Part shown: positions 9,287 to 20,564 of the stretch, in pieces
Layout of the letters: every line of letters begins with the position of its first letter
Position numbering within the stretch: position 1 is the first letter of the stretch
Assembly: GCA_030180135.1 (NCBI GenBank)
Contig: CM058230.1
Span: 63,892,580 to 63,956,579, forward strand
Reading direction: 5' to 3'
Length of the DNA stretch: 64,000 nt
Origin: Orychophragmus violaceus
Lineage: Eukaryota > Streptophyta > Magnoliopsida > Brassicales > Brassicaceae
Position numbers and translations under genes: made by a program
Notes under the pieces: generated by a model
Told to the model about the DNA's origin: nothing
Databases searched by the model: none
Seen by the model: only the letters and a program-made list of their open reading frames with translations

Positions 9287-11935
9287 ACAAAACGCTTAAG
9301 ATGCATTGAGTTCCATGAGAAGTTAACGGGTTTTCCGTCTAGCTCGGCGAGCTCGTAGACCCCATGTTTGACGACCTTTGATATTTGGTAGGGTCCTTCC
9401 CAGTGTATGCCGAGCTTTCCAGCATTATTTTCTTTGTGATGAACTTCGCATAAGACGAGGTCTCCTTCTTTTAGGTGTCGTCCTTTTGTCTATTTATTGT
9501 AATATCGAGCAGCGGGGTGTTGGTAATTTTGAATCCTCAGGAGGGCTTCGTCCCTTTTCTCTTCAAGCGAATCAAGGTTATCGATAAGCATCTTATTGTT
9601 CAGTTCGGGGTTCCGGATAAGCATAGATCTCTGAATGGTCGGGAGGCTTATTTCGGCCGGTGACATAGCTTCCACTCCATGAGCAAAGGAGAATGGGGTT
9701 TGATTAAATGGTCTTCGCGGGGTTGTTCGATGTGACCACATAACTCCATCTAACTCGTAAGCCCAATTTTCTTTATGCTCGTTGAGCCGCTTTTTAAGTC
9801 CAGCAATGATTGTTTTGTTCGTGGCCTCCGCCTGGCCTTTTCCTTGTGGGTAGTAAGGCGTCGACTTACTCATTCTGATGTTCCACTTGTTGCAAAATTG
9901 ACTAAGCAAGATTGATGTGAATTGTTTTCCGTTATCAATTACGATCTCGTAGGGAATCCTATGTCTGCAGATGATGTATTTCCACAGGAAACTAGTGACG
10001 TCCCGAGCTTTCACCGTTTTGTAAGCTTTAGCTTCCACCCATTTGGTGAAGTAATCGGTTAGGATTAGGATGTGCTCGTTTTGCTTGGATTTGTGCATTG
10101 GCCCGACTATGCCCATCGCCCATCGCATGAATGGTTAAGGAGCCATGGCGGTCTGCAGCTCTTCCGTAGGTGTGTGTATCGCCGGGGCATGTTTTTGGCA
10201 TGGTTCACACTTTGCTGCATATTTTACACAGTCCTTCTTCATGGTCGTCCCAAAGAAGCCGAGCTTTCTGATTTTTAGTGCCAGCGAACGTCCTCCGGCA
10301 TGGGTTCCCCTTACTCCTTCATTAGTTTTCTTGATCACTTCCTCGATCTCCTTTCCTTTTATGCATCGTAGTGCTGCTCCGACGACATTGTATCAGAAAA
10401 GGTCTCCTTCCATCATAACGTATCGAGCTGCTTTTGCCCTGAGTTTCCAAGCCTCTCATCTATCCTTAGGTAGATCTCCATCTAGTATGTAAGCTTTTAT
10501 TTCCGAACTCCTATTGCCTCCTTGTATTTCATCGTCATGCGCTTGGTTTGTCGCAATTTCTTCGTCGTTTACTTTTCCATAGATGATGTTGAAAATGTCG
10601 GGGGAGCTTATAATCGGCTTATCTATAAGTTGCACCAGGATCGTTTGTCTCAGGTGTGCATCCGAACATGAAGCTAAGGCTGCGAGGGCATCAGCCGATG
10701 TGTTCTCCTTTCTCGGAATTCTTGTTAAGTTGAAGAAGTCAAGATCGATGGTCAGCTGCTTGGTTATACCGAGGTAGGCATCTATTCTTTCGTTTTTGGC
10801 TTCGTATTCGCCATTGAATTGGTTCGCGACCAACTGTGAGTTACAATAAGCTTGGATGCGCTTGGAACCGATGGCCTTGGCTAATCGTAATCCGGCGATC
10901 AGGGCTTCATACTCGGCTTCGTTGTTAGAGGCTGAAAATCCTAGCTTGAACGATTTCTCGAGCACTTCTCTCGTTGGTGATTCGAGCCGTATTCCGATTC
11001 CTGAGCCGGCCTTTGATGACGACCCATCCACGTGGAGGATCCAATTTCTTTCTTCCGATTGATCATCTTGTGTAAGCTCAGGTGGGAGTTCGACAATGAA
11101 GTCCGCCAGGACATGGGCTTTTACGCCAGTTCATCCTTTGAATTCGATGTCGTACTCACTTAGTTCGACAGCCCATTTGGCAAATCTTCCAGACTGAGTC
11201 GGGATGTGCAAGATCGACCGCATGGGCATAGTAGTTAGGACGATGACCTAGTGCGACTGGAAATAAGATCTGAGTTTCCTTGGCGACGACACGACCGCCA
11301 GGGCAAATTATTCGATCGTTGGGTATCGAGTCCCTGCTCCATCCAATGTCTTGATTATGTAAATGATTGGTCTCTGATCATTGCGATCTTCCTTTACTAA
11401 CACCCGGCTTACGGCCGCGCTTGATACTGCTATGTAGAGGTAAAACGTCTCTCCTTCTTTCGGCTTGGCTAGTATCAGAGGTATCGTAAGGTATTCTTTC
11501 AACTGTTGGAAGGCCTCTTCGCACTTTTCGTCCCATTCGAACTTTTTGTTCCCCCTCAGGAGTTGATAAAAAAGAATACATTTATCTGTCGATCTAGAAA
11601 TGAACCGGTTTGAGTGCGGCGATTCTGCCGGTCAGCTTTTTCACCTCGCGAGTTTTGGTCGGGGATGGTAGGTTAATTATCGCTGTTATTTGTTTTGGGT
11701 TTCCTTCGATCCCTCGTTCTGTCACGATATATCTTTAGAATTCTCTTGAGGTAACGCCAAGGTGCATTTTGCTGGGTTTAGTTTCATTCCGCAGTCGTTC
11801 AAGATATCAAAATATGTTTTCAAGTGGGTGACGTGGTCCGCCACTACTAATGATTTTACGAGCATGTCATCGATGTAGACTTCCATGGTTCGGCCGAGGT
11901 GCTCGGCGTATATAGATGCTTGGGCTGGAAAAATT
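9287..11935 (-). pseudogene. Tat-like gypsy pol: RT end, two RNase H domains, integrase
   Basis: Reverse transcriptase palm remains at 11935-11560 (YIDDMLVKS). The first RNase H end lies at 11502-11308 (LYIAVSSAAVSRVLVKED). The second RNase H is at 11035-10660 with VDGSSSKAGSG, NNEAEYEAL and NTSADALAAL, but the third catalytic Asp is Asn (YCNSQLVANQ). The integrase zinc region follows at 10338-10138 and the core at 10128-9490 (LTDYFTKWVEAK, VIDNGKQF, STPYYPQGKGQAEATNK). The C-terminal domain extends in another frame to about 9287 (GKLGIHWEGPY). In-frame stops sit at 10135 and 10456, among others. Not functional. Confidence 0.85.
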
Positions 11936-12372
11936 GATTTGAGGATTTTTAAGTTTTATTGGGCATAAAAAATAAATATACTTTAATATAATTTGTCTTT
12001 AATCAATAGTAACAAATTAGCTATTAGTAAACTTAATAGTTTGAGTATTTTTTTGTCAGTTTTGCATAGTTTAGGATTTGTTTGGCATTTTTTCCGTTAT
12101 ACAATTTTGGGTAAATAATGCTTCTTTATGGATTGTATATAACTTGGCTATGAAACGTCTAATTAAGTGATCACATTACTCTTTGTTCTCTCATTAATAT
12201 GGTAGGGGAGTCATAAGAGATCATAAACTTAAACCTAAAAATATTGTTTGATTCAGAGAGTAAGATAAGACGAAGATCATCGACTTGAAAAGAATTGAAG
12301 GCGAACGAAAATCAGAGTATGTGTTGGTTACGAATAAAGCGTTTTTTCACCGTTTTATCTTTCTTCATATGA
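11936..12372. other. AT-rich flank, nothing recognised
   Basis: No open frame or repeat was identified. The junction motif GAGGATTTTTAAGTTTTATT at 11940-11960 resembles one at about 2272-2290 inside the copia-1 leader. This may be coincidence. Because the retroelement at 12378 lies between this flank and the gag relic at 16112, part of this stretch is probably the leader of that older copia element. Confidence 0.4.
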
Positions 12373-12377
12373 TGCAA

Positions 12378-13969
12378 TGTAATGGCCTAAAATTTGTTGT
12401 TTTTGGTTTGTAAAAAAAAGGCACAATATGTTCAAGCCACTTCCATTTAACTTAGGTCTCCTCCCATTTTCTCTATAAATAAGAATAGCCACCTAGAAAA
12501 GAAGCAAGAAAAAATAACCAGGGAAACTCTGCCCATTTCTCGCCAGCCCAACCATTGCCAAATTCTGGCAAGCCACCATCGTCACCACCGTCGATCTCGT
12601 TCTTATTTTTGTTTCGTCCCCTCCGTTCTTCATTTCTGGTTAAGTGGATCTGCAATATCTATCGAATCTTCTCTTTTTATTATCTCCCTGTCGAGTTTAG
12701 ATCCATTGTGTTGTTAGATCAGAGATCTAATATCGTTTCTTCGATCTTTCACCATTTCAAAAACAGATCTAGGATTGAGTCAATTCTGGCCGTCAGATTG
12801 ATTCGCGTTTTCCTGGTGATCCGTAAAGGCGCAATATGTCGTTGGAAAGCTCTCGGTCTCATCTTTCCAGAAAAGTAAGAATCACCCAATTCCGACTTAC
12901 AGTTCAAAAGTTATGATCTATTTTGTAAAACATCTCTGTGTATTGCGAATCTGTGATTAGTCTAGCTTTGTCTGTATTTTGAGTTGGGCAGCCAGATTCC
13001 ACTTGACCCGAAGCTTGAAAGGTGCATTCTAGACTCATAGATCTAGATCTCGGTTGATGGAGAACCGATTTGGGTCTTGGGAGCATATGTAAACATGTCG
13101 TCAAAGTTGTAGTAGCAGTTCTATCTAATCTCAAGTTCATATGCGGTTCGTCGTTGTCATGGAGGCAAAGGAGACGACCGGTCGTGATCTCTACCTTGAA
13201 TTATCTCAATACCGGGACATGAGCCCTTTGTTAATATCGTCTCACTTAGGAAGTGTAGAAAGTAGGTTATCACTTAAACCAAAAACGTTGATTGAGATTG
13301 ATTGCTATGTGTGGAGTAGTTGCGGTAGGATATTGTGTGTGTAGGGCACATACGAGTTGGGATTCCGGCATGTCCGATTGTTTGTGTAGGGCACGTACAA
13401 GGTGGAATTCCGGCGTGCCCAATTGTGTGTGTAGGGCACGCACGAGGTGGGATTCCTGCATGTCTGATTGTGAGTAGGGCACGAACGAGGTGGGATTCCG
13501 GCATGTCTGAGTCGTCAGAGGGTGTGACGAGCTCTCAAAACTGTGCTTTAAGTGCACGTGTGTGGGCGTAGCGGCCCGTAGGAGTTCATGAGTGTGAGCT
13601 GGGAGCTCGTTAAGCGCGATTGGACGAAGATTGTTTGAGAGCCTTCGAGCGGTTGTGTGCAAGATGTTATTACCTTAGGACTTGTTTCTTGTTATTGTGC
13701 TGGTTTAAGTTGAGATCGTGGGTTCTTAGAGCCTGCACTCACTGGGTAATTGTTGTTAATCAATTACTCATGCCTCTTCCCTTTTTCTCCGTTCTTTCCC
13801 CTTGCAGGACATGTAACAGGAGTACAATTTCTGATAACGTTGGTGGTTTTGAACAGAAGTGAGTGTGCGGACTCTTTGGACCATTGGAGGATATTCCTGT
13901 TAGCGATTTTTTGGTTCATCGGATGTCCCAACGTCGTTGTGTTCGGGTTCTCTGGGAATGGGCGTTACA
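12378..13969 (+). repeat. 5' LTR of the LARD-like element
   Basis: Starts TGTAATGGCC and ends GGGCGTTACA, an imperfect inverted pair. A TATA box (CTCTATAAATAAG) lies at 12471-12483. The rest is non-coding, and open frames in the 13270-13660 stretch are produced by the tandem repeat there. Homology to the second LTR begins near 12521 and runs to the end. Confidence 0.75.
13336..13510 (+). repeat. tandem repeat, about 46 bases, in the 5' LTR
   Basis: Four imperfect copies of a unit containing GTGTAGGGCAC, GAGGTGGGATTCC and GGCATGTC. The same array occurs in the other LTR at 15474-15650. It makes spurious Cys- and Arg-rich open frames on both strands. Confidence 0.85.
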
Positions 13970-13971
13970 AT

Positions 13972-14606
13972 TGGTATCAGAGCCTAGGTTAAGGTCTCTC
14001 AGCCCTACCTGAGAGATCAGCTTATGTCGTTTTCTAAAAACCTTGTTTCCGATTTCGAAAAGCGTTTGCGAAAGTTTAATGGCCCAATATAAGTTTTGAA
14101 AGTACTTTTAAACCACCAACTAATGTAGTATGTGACTTCTTCTATATGGTTCTAGTCTAATTAGATCATCCTTGCAGGTTGTGGTCGGTGCTCTTTGACC
14201 TTAATGGTATCGATTGCCCTTAAGATGTGTCTCGAGATGTATTTCGGGATGTATGCAATTAAAGATTTATTTTGAGATGTATGTTGAGGTGTATACCGAC
14301 GAGGTGTATGTTGAGATGTATGTTGTGGAGTACGCTAACGAGGTGTATGTTGGGATTTATGTTGCGATGTATGCTTTCGGGGTAGTAGATGCCATTGAGG
14401 TGTGTGTTGTGATGGGTGTTTGTTCGGAGTGTTCATCCAACCAGGTGCGGTAAGGAAACATGCACGTGGTGATGTTCATCGGAGAGTTTAAGAAGCATTC
14501 AAGTGGTCTCTGAGTTGATGTTTCGCAATGGAGTTGGATTCCAGGATGGCGCCCGTGGAAAATGCATCTTATTGTTAGTGCCAAAAGAGATGAAGCTCCA
14601 TTAAAG
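13972..14606 (+). other. primer site and short internal region of the LARD-like element
   Basis: TGGTATCAGAGC at 13972-13983 is the initiator tRNA-Met primer site. The region 14214-14420 is a degenerate short-period repeat of GAGGTGTATGTTGAGATGTATG type that yields a Val/Tyr/Met-rich frame. I regard that frame as non-coding. No Gag, protease or polymerase motif is visible. Confidence 0.65.
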
Positions 14607-16106
14607 GGAAGCTCTGCCCGTTTCTCGCCAGCCCAGCCGTCGCCGCATTCAAGCGAGCCACCATCGTCACCACCGTTGATCTCGCTCTTATCCTTGTTTC
14701 GTCTCCTCCGTTCTTCATTTCGGGTTAAGTGGATCTCCAATATCTATCAAATCTTCTCTTTTCGTTATCTCCCTGTAGAGTTTAGATCCCATGTGTTGTT
14801 AGATCGGAGATGTAATCTTGTTTCTTCGATCTTTCACCATTTCGAAAACAGATCAAGGATTGAATCAATTCCGGCCGTAAGACTGATTTGTGTGTTCCTG
14901 ATGATACGTAAGGAACCAGGAAACGCACAATATGTCGTTCAAAATCTCTCGGTCTCAGCTTTCCCAGAAAGATAATAATTACCCAATTCTGACTTACCGT
15001 TTGGAAGTTATGATCTGTTTTGTAAAACGTCTTTGTGTATTGCGAATATGTGATTAGTCTAGCATTGTCTGTGTTTTGAGTTGGGCAAACGGATTCCGCT
15101 CTACCCGAAACTTGTCAGGGACATTCTAGACTCGTAGAAATCGATCTCGGTTGATGGAGAACCGATTTGGGACTTGGGATCATATGGAAGCGTGTCGTCA
15201 AAGTTGTAGCAGCAATTCTGTCAAATCTCACGTTTGTCTGCGGTTCGTCGTCATCATGGTGGAAAAAGTGAGGACCAATCATGATCTCTACCTTGAATTA
15301 TCTCAATACCGGGACGTGAGTGCTTTGATAATATCGTCTGACTTAGGAAGTGTGGATTTAATTGATGATTTGTGTTGATGCGAATGAAAGCACTTAGAAA
15401 GTAGGTTATCACTTAAACCGAAAACGTTGATTGAGATTGATGGCTATGTGTGGAGTAGTTGCGGTAGGATATTGTGTGGGTAGGGCACATACGAGGTGGG
15501 ATTCCGGTGTTTCGGATTGTGTGTGTAGGGCACATAAAATGTGGGATTTCGGCGTGTCCAATTGTGAGTAGGGCACGTATGAGGTGGGATTCTGGCATGT
15601 TCGATTGTGTGTGTAGGGCACGCGCGAGGTGGGATTCCGGCATGTATGAGTCGTCGGAGGGTGTGACGAGCTCTTAAAACTATGATTTAAGTGCAGGTGT
15701 GTGGGCGTAGTGGCCCGTAGGAGTTCAGGAATGTGAGCTGGGAGCTCATTAGCGTGAATGAACGTAGATTGTTTGAGAGCTTTCAAGCGGTTGTGTACAA
15801 GATGTTATTAGCTTAGGACTTGCTCTTGTTATTGTGCTGGTTTAAGTTGAGATCGTGGGTTCCTAGAGCCTGCACTCACTGGGTAACTGTTGTTAATAAA
15901 TTACTCATGCCTCTTCCCTTTTCCTCCATTCTTCCCCCTTGCAAGACAGGTAACATGAGTACAATTGCTGCTTACGTTGGTGGTTTTAAATTGAAGGGAG
16001 CGCGCGGACTCTTGGGACCATGGGAGGATATTCCGGTTAGCCATTTTTGGTTCATCAGATGTCCTAACGTCGTCATTTTCCAGTTTTCCGGGAACGGGGC
16101 GTTAAA
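14607..16106 (+). repeat. 3' LTR of the LARD-like element, 5'-truncated
   Basis: Aligns with 12521-13969 along its whole length (GGGAAGCTCTGCCCG at the start, GGGGCGTTAAA at the end), including the 46-base tandem array at 15474-15650. Many substitutions and small indels relative to the other LTR point to an old insertion. Confidence 0.75.
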
Positions 16107-16111
16107 TGCAA

Positions 16112-16410
16112 CATGTAAATTACTCATTACCATGCAACTCAAGGGTGAGAATTATGAAGATTGGGCGAAGCATGTGCGGAATGCCTTGCGAACAAAAAGA
16201 AAAATTTGGTTTTATCAACGGAATGATCGCAAAACTGTCATCATAATCAGATCTAGAAAAGTGGCAGGTTGTAAACTCGATGTTAGTAGCCTGGTTGATA
16301 AATACGATCGAACCTAATCTGAGAATTTAGATCTCTATGGCCAAGGATGTGAGAATTTTATGGGATGAATTATGGTTGCAGTTTTTTCCATGAAACAGTT
16401 TAAGGATCAG
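16112..16410 (+). pseudogene. copia Gag fragment
   Basis: Reads LKGENYEDWAKHVRNALR followed, after frame changes, by WQVVNSMLVAWLINTIEP and MAKDVRILWDELW. This is the N-terminal Gag domain of a copia retrotransposon. There is no start codon. The upstream part of this gene must lie left of 12378, because the LARD-like element inserted between them. Several stops and frameshifts. No activity expected. Confidence 0.75.
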
Positions 16411-16411
16411 C

Positions 16412-16517
16412 TTTGAGATAATGCAAAGAGCTGGACTGAAGTCGTTCTCTTTTTGAAACGGGACAAGATAAGGGTGGTGAACGAGCATCTGGACTAAGGC
16501 CGCTCTCTATTGATGCT
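16412..16517 (-). repeat. LTR fragment, same family as 25.5 kb
   Basis: GCAAAGAGCTGGACTGAAGTCG and following bases match 25527-25630. The match ends at GATGCT (16517), where the CACTA terminus begins, so the CACTA element appears to have inserted into this LTR. Confidence 0.7.
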
Positions 16518-16850
16518 CACTACAAGAAAATATCGTTTTTGCGACTATTCTTGTAGTCGTAACATTTTGCGACTATTTAGGGACAATGTTGCTACTGGTT
16601 TCCGACTAGAGATATATGGTCGTCTATTAGTCGTTTAGTAGTCGCTAGTTTAGAGACTACGCTGCGAATGATGTGAAGGATCATTAAGAAGTCGGAAATT
16701 AGTTGCTATGTGGGCGACGAATTTTCTATTCTTTGTATAGTAGTAACAAAGTCGGTAATTTGTCGCTAGTGTTACGACTAATGTGCAACTCATTATTCGG
16801 ATCGGAAAGTAGTCAGGTATGAGTCGTATCATATAGTTTGTTTTTGATTT
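16518..16850 (+). repeat. CACTA A left subterminal repeat array
   Basis: Numerous short direct and inverted copies of GCGACTA, TAGTCGT and GTCGCTA. Arrays of this kind bind the TnpA-like protein in En/Spm elements. The first 300 bases match 28383-28740 closely. Confidence 0.8.
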
Positions 16851-17437
16851 AGTAATAATAATATCAGATAGTATGGTTATATTTGCTAATAATCTTAACT
16901 GAATATCAAAGTTAATTTTTCTTAAACTAAATATAAATTTCCAAAATCTTTAAGAAAGCAAAAACAACTTATTAATTATACGTTATATTATAATCGTAAG
17001 TAAATGAGAATTACCCATGTATACCCAAGCTCGATGTCCTCTTGCTCTGTAAATGATCCAAATGAAAACATCATTGCCAAATAATATGTATCATTAGTCG
17101 AGATTTGTTGTTCATGTTTCATGTCTATCTTTTTCTTTCATTATCTCAAATTATTAAGCGTGAAATTTAGCATAAGAAACTGATAGTTCATAATTATCGC
17201 TGCTGCTTAATGAAATACATTCTTTTGTTCTTCAAAAGAGAACATGTTCTAATGAGAAAAAACAAAGCTTAGAGGCATGTTCTTCTAAGCGAACACAAAT
17301 ATCTCTACTTCAGTAGTACTTCCTGCCTGGAATCACTTGAGTATGACCATCTGAATATGCATCATAGAAGAGAAAAAATAACATCAAACTTTTGACTAAT
17401 TTTCTTGGAAAATATAATTGAATTCAGAATTGCATAT

Positions 17438-18008
17438 TCATTTCTCAACTTGGAGATGAGTCCCATAGTTTGCATGACTATCAGCTTAAGAGTTGTATTC
17501 CTGCAATTGGAAATTAGACAAACCCATAAAATCTTAGCCATCTTCAAATCGAATATTCAAAACACAAAAGGATCTGTGCAATACCCTGAGAATATGCTCG
17601 ATATCGAATGACTTGAATTGGCTAGTTAACTCTTTTGAATGATTATACTGCTTAACCATTTTCGGGCTTCTGATTTGCCATTCACCCCACATCTGTTTAA
17701 TGATAGCTATTAGAAAGTCTAGAGATAAAGATTCAAGAGAGAAAACATACAGTAGCTGCAAATCAGCTTACTTGGTTAACGACATGCTGAGAGTCTCCAT
17801 ATGCCTTCATGTGTGTGTAACCTTTTTCTAAAGAAGACTCCAAACCACAATTCAAACCTCTATATTCTGGAACGTTGCTTGTTGTATTGCCTAATTTTTC
17901 ACGGTAGGAGGAGATGACAGTTCTCTCTGAATCATGCAGAACAACTCTTGAACCATCTCTTCCAGGGTTTCCTTTTGAAGCTCCATCAAACTCAATGGTA
18001 CAATACTT
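17438..18008 (-). pseudogene. RNase H-domain gene fragment, three exons
   Basis: Exon A 18008-17773 (FDGASKGNPGRDGS ... EYRGLNCGLE ... YGDSQHVVNQ), exon B 17692-17585 (MWGEWQIRSPKMVKQ ... FDIEHILR), exon C 17500-17438 (EYNS, TAA, ADSHANYG). Introns 17693-17772 (80 bases) and 17501-17584 (84 bases) have GT..AG ends and keep frame. Three of the four catalytic acids are present before the TAA, and the fourth (ADSHAN) lies after it. Plant RNase HI-like proteins have this layout. The N-terminus is missing and no ATG is in frame. A possible non-coding first exon ends at 18424. Likely a captured fragment inside CACTA A. Confidence 0.75.
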
Positions 18009-18423
18009 CTGAAAACAAACATATTGCAATTTAAATAAGATGTAAACATGAATCTCGAAGTTCGAACCTAGAGTATCTCATGCTTCACTATCGGCTATTT
18101 TTATACGTTAAGAATAGCTATTTTTTACTAAATGTAAATACATTAGCAAGAAAATATCAAGCAAAATAAAATGATTAAATAGATATGAGAAGAATCAAAA
18201 TCAGAAATGATGAACTAAGGGAGTGAATGGGTTCTCGCCTTTCCCTTGTCAATTTCTCTTGTCGTCTATGTTTCTATGTGAGAGGAGAGAAAAAATTCCA
18301 TGGTTTGGACTTTGGATAGTATGTATTTATAATAAAAGTTTCAATTGTAAATCCACCGAAAAATGAGAATCTTACTATTGAAGACTTATAGACATAAATC
18401 ATGTATAAAACGAGAAGAAATAC

Positions 18424-18560
18424 CTCAGATAGATTCCTTCTCGCAGCGGATGAATAACACGACGGCAGAAAGGAGGAGAGTGTCTAAATTTGAGAGAGGT
18501 TTTGATGGCTAAGGTATTTCAATCGCTTTATGATAATCTACCAAAATATTTGGTTTAGGT
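18424..18560 (-). promoter_or_regulatory. duplicated 5' exon/promoter-like segment, copy 1
   Basis: Minus-strand CTCAAATTTAGACA and flanking bases match a second copy at about 20190-20290 upstream of the unknown spliced gene. Here it ends in a good donor (GAG/GTATTTC at 18424), from which splicing to the RNase H exon at 18008 is possible. Confidence 0.4.
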
Positions 18561-18889
18561 GTCAGCGTAGATGCGTGGAATATCCAAAATAATTTTTTTT
18601 TATAATTGTGCATTATCTTTTCATGTTTAATATCATTGAAGAATTTTTAAAAGTATCATAAGTACCAATTATAACATATTACTATATTTTTCCAAACTAT
18701 TTTTGTTTTTAAATACTATGGTCATCATTCATTATTTTTTAATTTTTGGATATCATGCAATACAATTAAAAACACTAAATTACTATTAAAAAAACCATAA
18801 ACAAAATGCGGGTTATAAATAAAAGTTTAATTGAAATTCATAAACCATAAAAAAATTCATAAACCATAAGTCATGTTTTTCATTTCGCA

Positions 18890-20139
18890 AATCCAACAAA
18901 CCACAACATAGAAGAGGTTTATTAGGGTACCTAAAGAAAAAAAAATCATATTAAAACAATATCATATAAGCTCCCCAAACAACATAAACATCTATAATAT
19001 ATGATTATGAGGTGTTAGATATTTACCTCTCGACAAAATCATGGAACTCTTCAATTTCATACACATCAAAGCGTATCTTAGAAACTCGATGAATAGCCTC
19101 CGGTCTCACAAATCCTAATCGAAAAGAAATTTTAATTATTTGTCATTTTGCAGTAACTGGAACAAATTTACAAACGGTTTGAAATTTCATCATACCACCA
19201 TTGTCATTGACGATATTAAAGCATTGGAATAAGCAGAAAAATATCCCATTCAAACTTTTTCCCCATGCCTTCACCAGTCTAACAACAAGATCGCCATTGA
19301 CCACACAATCCAATGACCTGTTTTTGCAAACATTACCTACAAATAAACTTTTATGCATTTAAAGAATATTCTACATGAAATAAATGAAAGTTTTACTTAC
19401 TCCAAATCTCTAATTGGGAATTTTACTTGAAGAAGCCTCCAAAAATTTGTTTCTCGATCCTTTGTAGGATCCACTGGATCTCTTTCGAAGCCATCAATTC
19501 CAAGAACAACACCATTCAAATCTATATCTAAAAAATACCAAAGAAATCCATAGCCAAATTAATCTAATAAATAATAAAGTCTCATAAAACTATTATAAAC
19601 TTAAAAGTAAAATTATACCGATTGGATAAGTGCTAGTTATAGTGTCGTTTGAAACGCCATGAATAGGCTTCAAGTCTAATTAATGCTGGCCATTAGGGAA
19701 TGAAATTCTCCAGATTATACTAGAACTGATTCCACACAAAGAGAATAAACTATTTTTTAAGCGGCCTAACATTGGCCTATCATGGATATGAACATCATCC
19801 CATTGAACCCACTGGCCCTCAGATTCCAACAGCCACTCGAAGATTCCAACATAATCACCCCATATTTCTCCTTTTATCCTTTAGACCTATTGTTATAAAG
19901 TGCAAGACGTAAAACTTTAAACAGCGTTAGAAAAAAATTATCTAACTATTAGTAAGATCAAATATTCAAATGTATCATTATACTATAAAGATAACTTGTT
20001 CATCCACCAAAAGTAGCTTGATGGTTTTGCCGGTGAAGACATCTTGGAACATCCAAGACCGAAGGACCTTCAGTCTCAAAATCTATTTTCTCGTCGACTT
20101 GTCGATCTCCAAAAGAAATTGGTATTGTCTTTGAGCCAT
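18890..20139 (-). pseudogene. unrecognised spliced gene, decayed
   Basis: Coding-like exons on the minus strand: 20139-19996 begins MAQRQYQFLLEID, has an in-frame TAG after KSTRK and ends KLLLVDEQ. About 19868-19675 reads EIWGDYVGIFEWLL and HDRPMLGRLKN. About 19520-19400 reads GVVLGIDGFERDPVDP. 19358-19143 contains LDCVVNGDLVVRLVKAWG. About 19120-19028 reads RVSKIRFDVYEIEEF. The first exon faintly resembles the start of plant OB-fold (DUF223/RPA-like) proteins, which is weak. I do not recognise the rest. Splice limits are approximate. Confidence 0.4.
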
Positions 20140-20564
20140 TGTTTTTTTTGCAATAAATTTTCCGTAGAGAGAAATAAACGGAAGACAAAAGGAATTTGAG
20201 AGGTTGTCTAAATTTGAGAGAAGTTATAATGGTTAGGGTATTTCGATCGTTTTTATGATAATTTAGGCGCGATAAATTTTTTGGTATTGGCAGGCCTTAT
20301 AAGATTCCTTGTTCACTTTGTTATCGATTAATGTTTATATCAACCACCAATTTGTAGACATATTTTGCGAAGTTTTGACGTCAGCCTTACTATGACATTA
20401 ATAAACGACGACTATGTTAATAAGATTTGACGTAAAGTAGGTTAATAGTTAAATTACTTAACATATATGGTCTAAATTCGTCTTTCTGCGCACACGCAAC
20501 CGACAATATTGAACAATAGATAATCTAGGGAAGTGCCAAATACACGATAATATAGGTTACTAAT

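Larger units (their letters stand above)
6777..11935 (-). mobile_element. Ty3/gypsy Tat-like element, 5'-truncated
   Basis: Minus-strand element with 3' LTR 6777-7301, polypurine tract just inside it, a 2-kb 3' spacer, and pol in the order reverse transcriptase, RNase H, second RNase H, integrase. A second (archaeal-type) RNase H and a long spacer before the 3' LTR are hallmarks of the Tat lineage. Sequence ends abruptly inside reverse transcriptase at about 11935, so gag, protease and the 5' LTR are missing. Confidence 0.8.
12378..16106 (+). mobile_element. Non-autonomous long-LTR retroelement (LARD-like)
   Basis: Two direct repeats (12378-13969 and 14607-16106) flank a short internal region with a tRNA-Met-type primer site at 13972. 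The five bases TGCAA occur immediately before (12373-12377) and after (16107-16111) the element, as a target duplication. There is no gag or pol inside, so it must have been moved by proteins of another element. The second LTR lacks the first 140 or so bases and its end reads GTTAAA instead of GTTACA. Confidence 0.75.

Noticed and set aside
11936..11960. Shared GAGGATTTTTAAGTTTTATT with the 2.27-kb region as a transposon end
   Set aside because: Only about 20 bases match, with no inverted partner or target duplication.
13270..13662. Overlapping Cys/Pro-rich open frames on both strands
   Set aside because: They follow the 46-base tandem repeat in the LTR and recur in the other LTR. Non-coding repeat explains them.
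13972..13983. TGGTATCAGAGC as part of a tRNA gene
   Set aside because: No cloverleaf around it; position at the LTR end identifies a primer-binding site.
14214..14453. Val/Tyr/Met-rich 79-codon frame
   Set aside because: Produced by a short-period GAGGTGTATGTTGAGATG repeat in the internal region of the LARD-like element.
16518..16850. Regularly spaced TAGTCG repeats as a CRISPR-like array
   Set aside because: Spacing is irregular, motifs are in both orientations and the block starts with a CACTA terminus in a plant genome. It is a subterminal transposon array.
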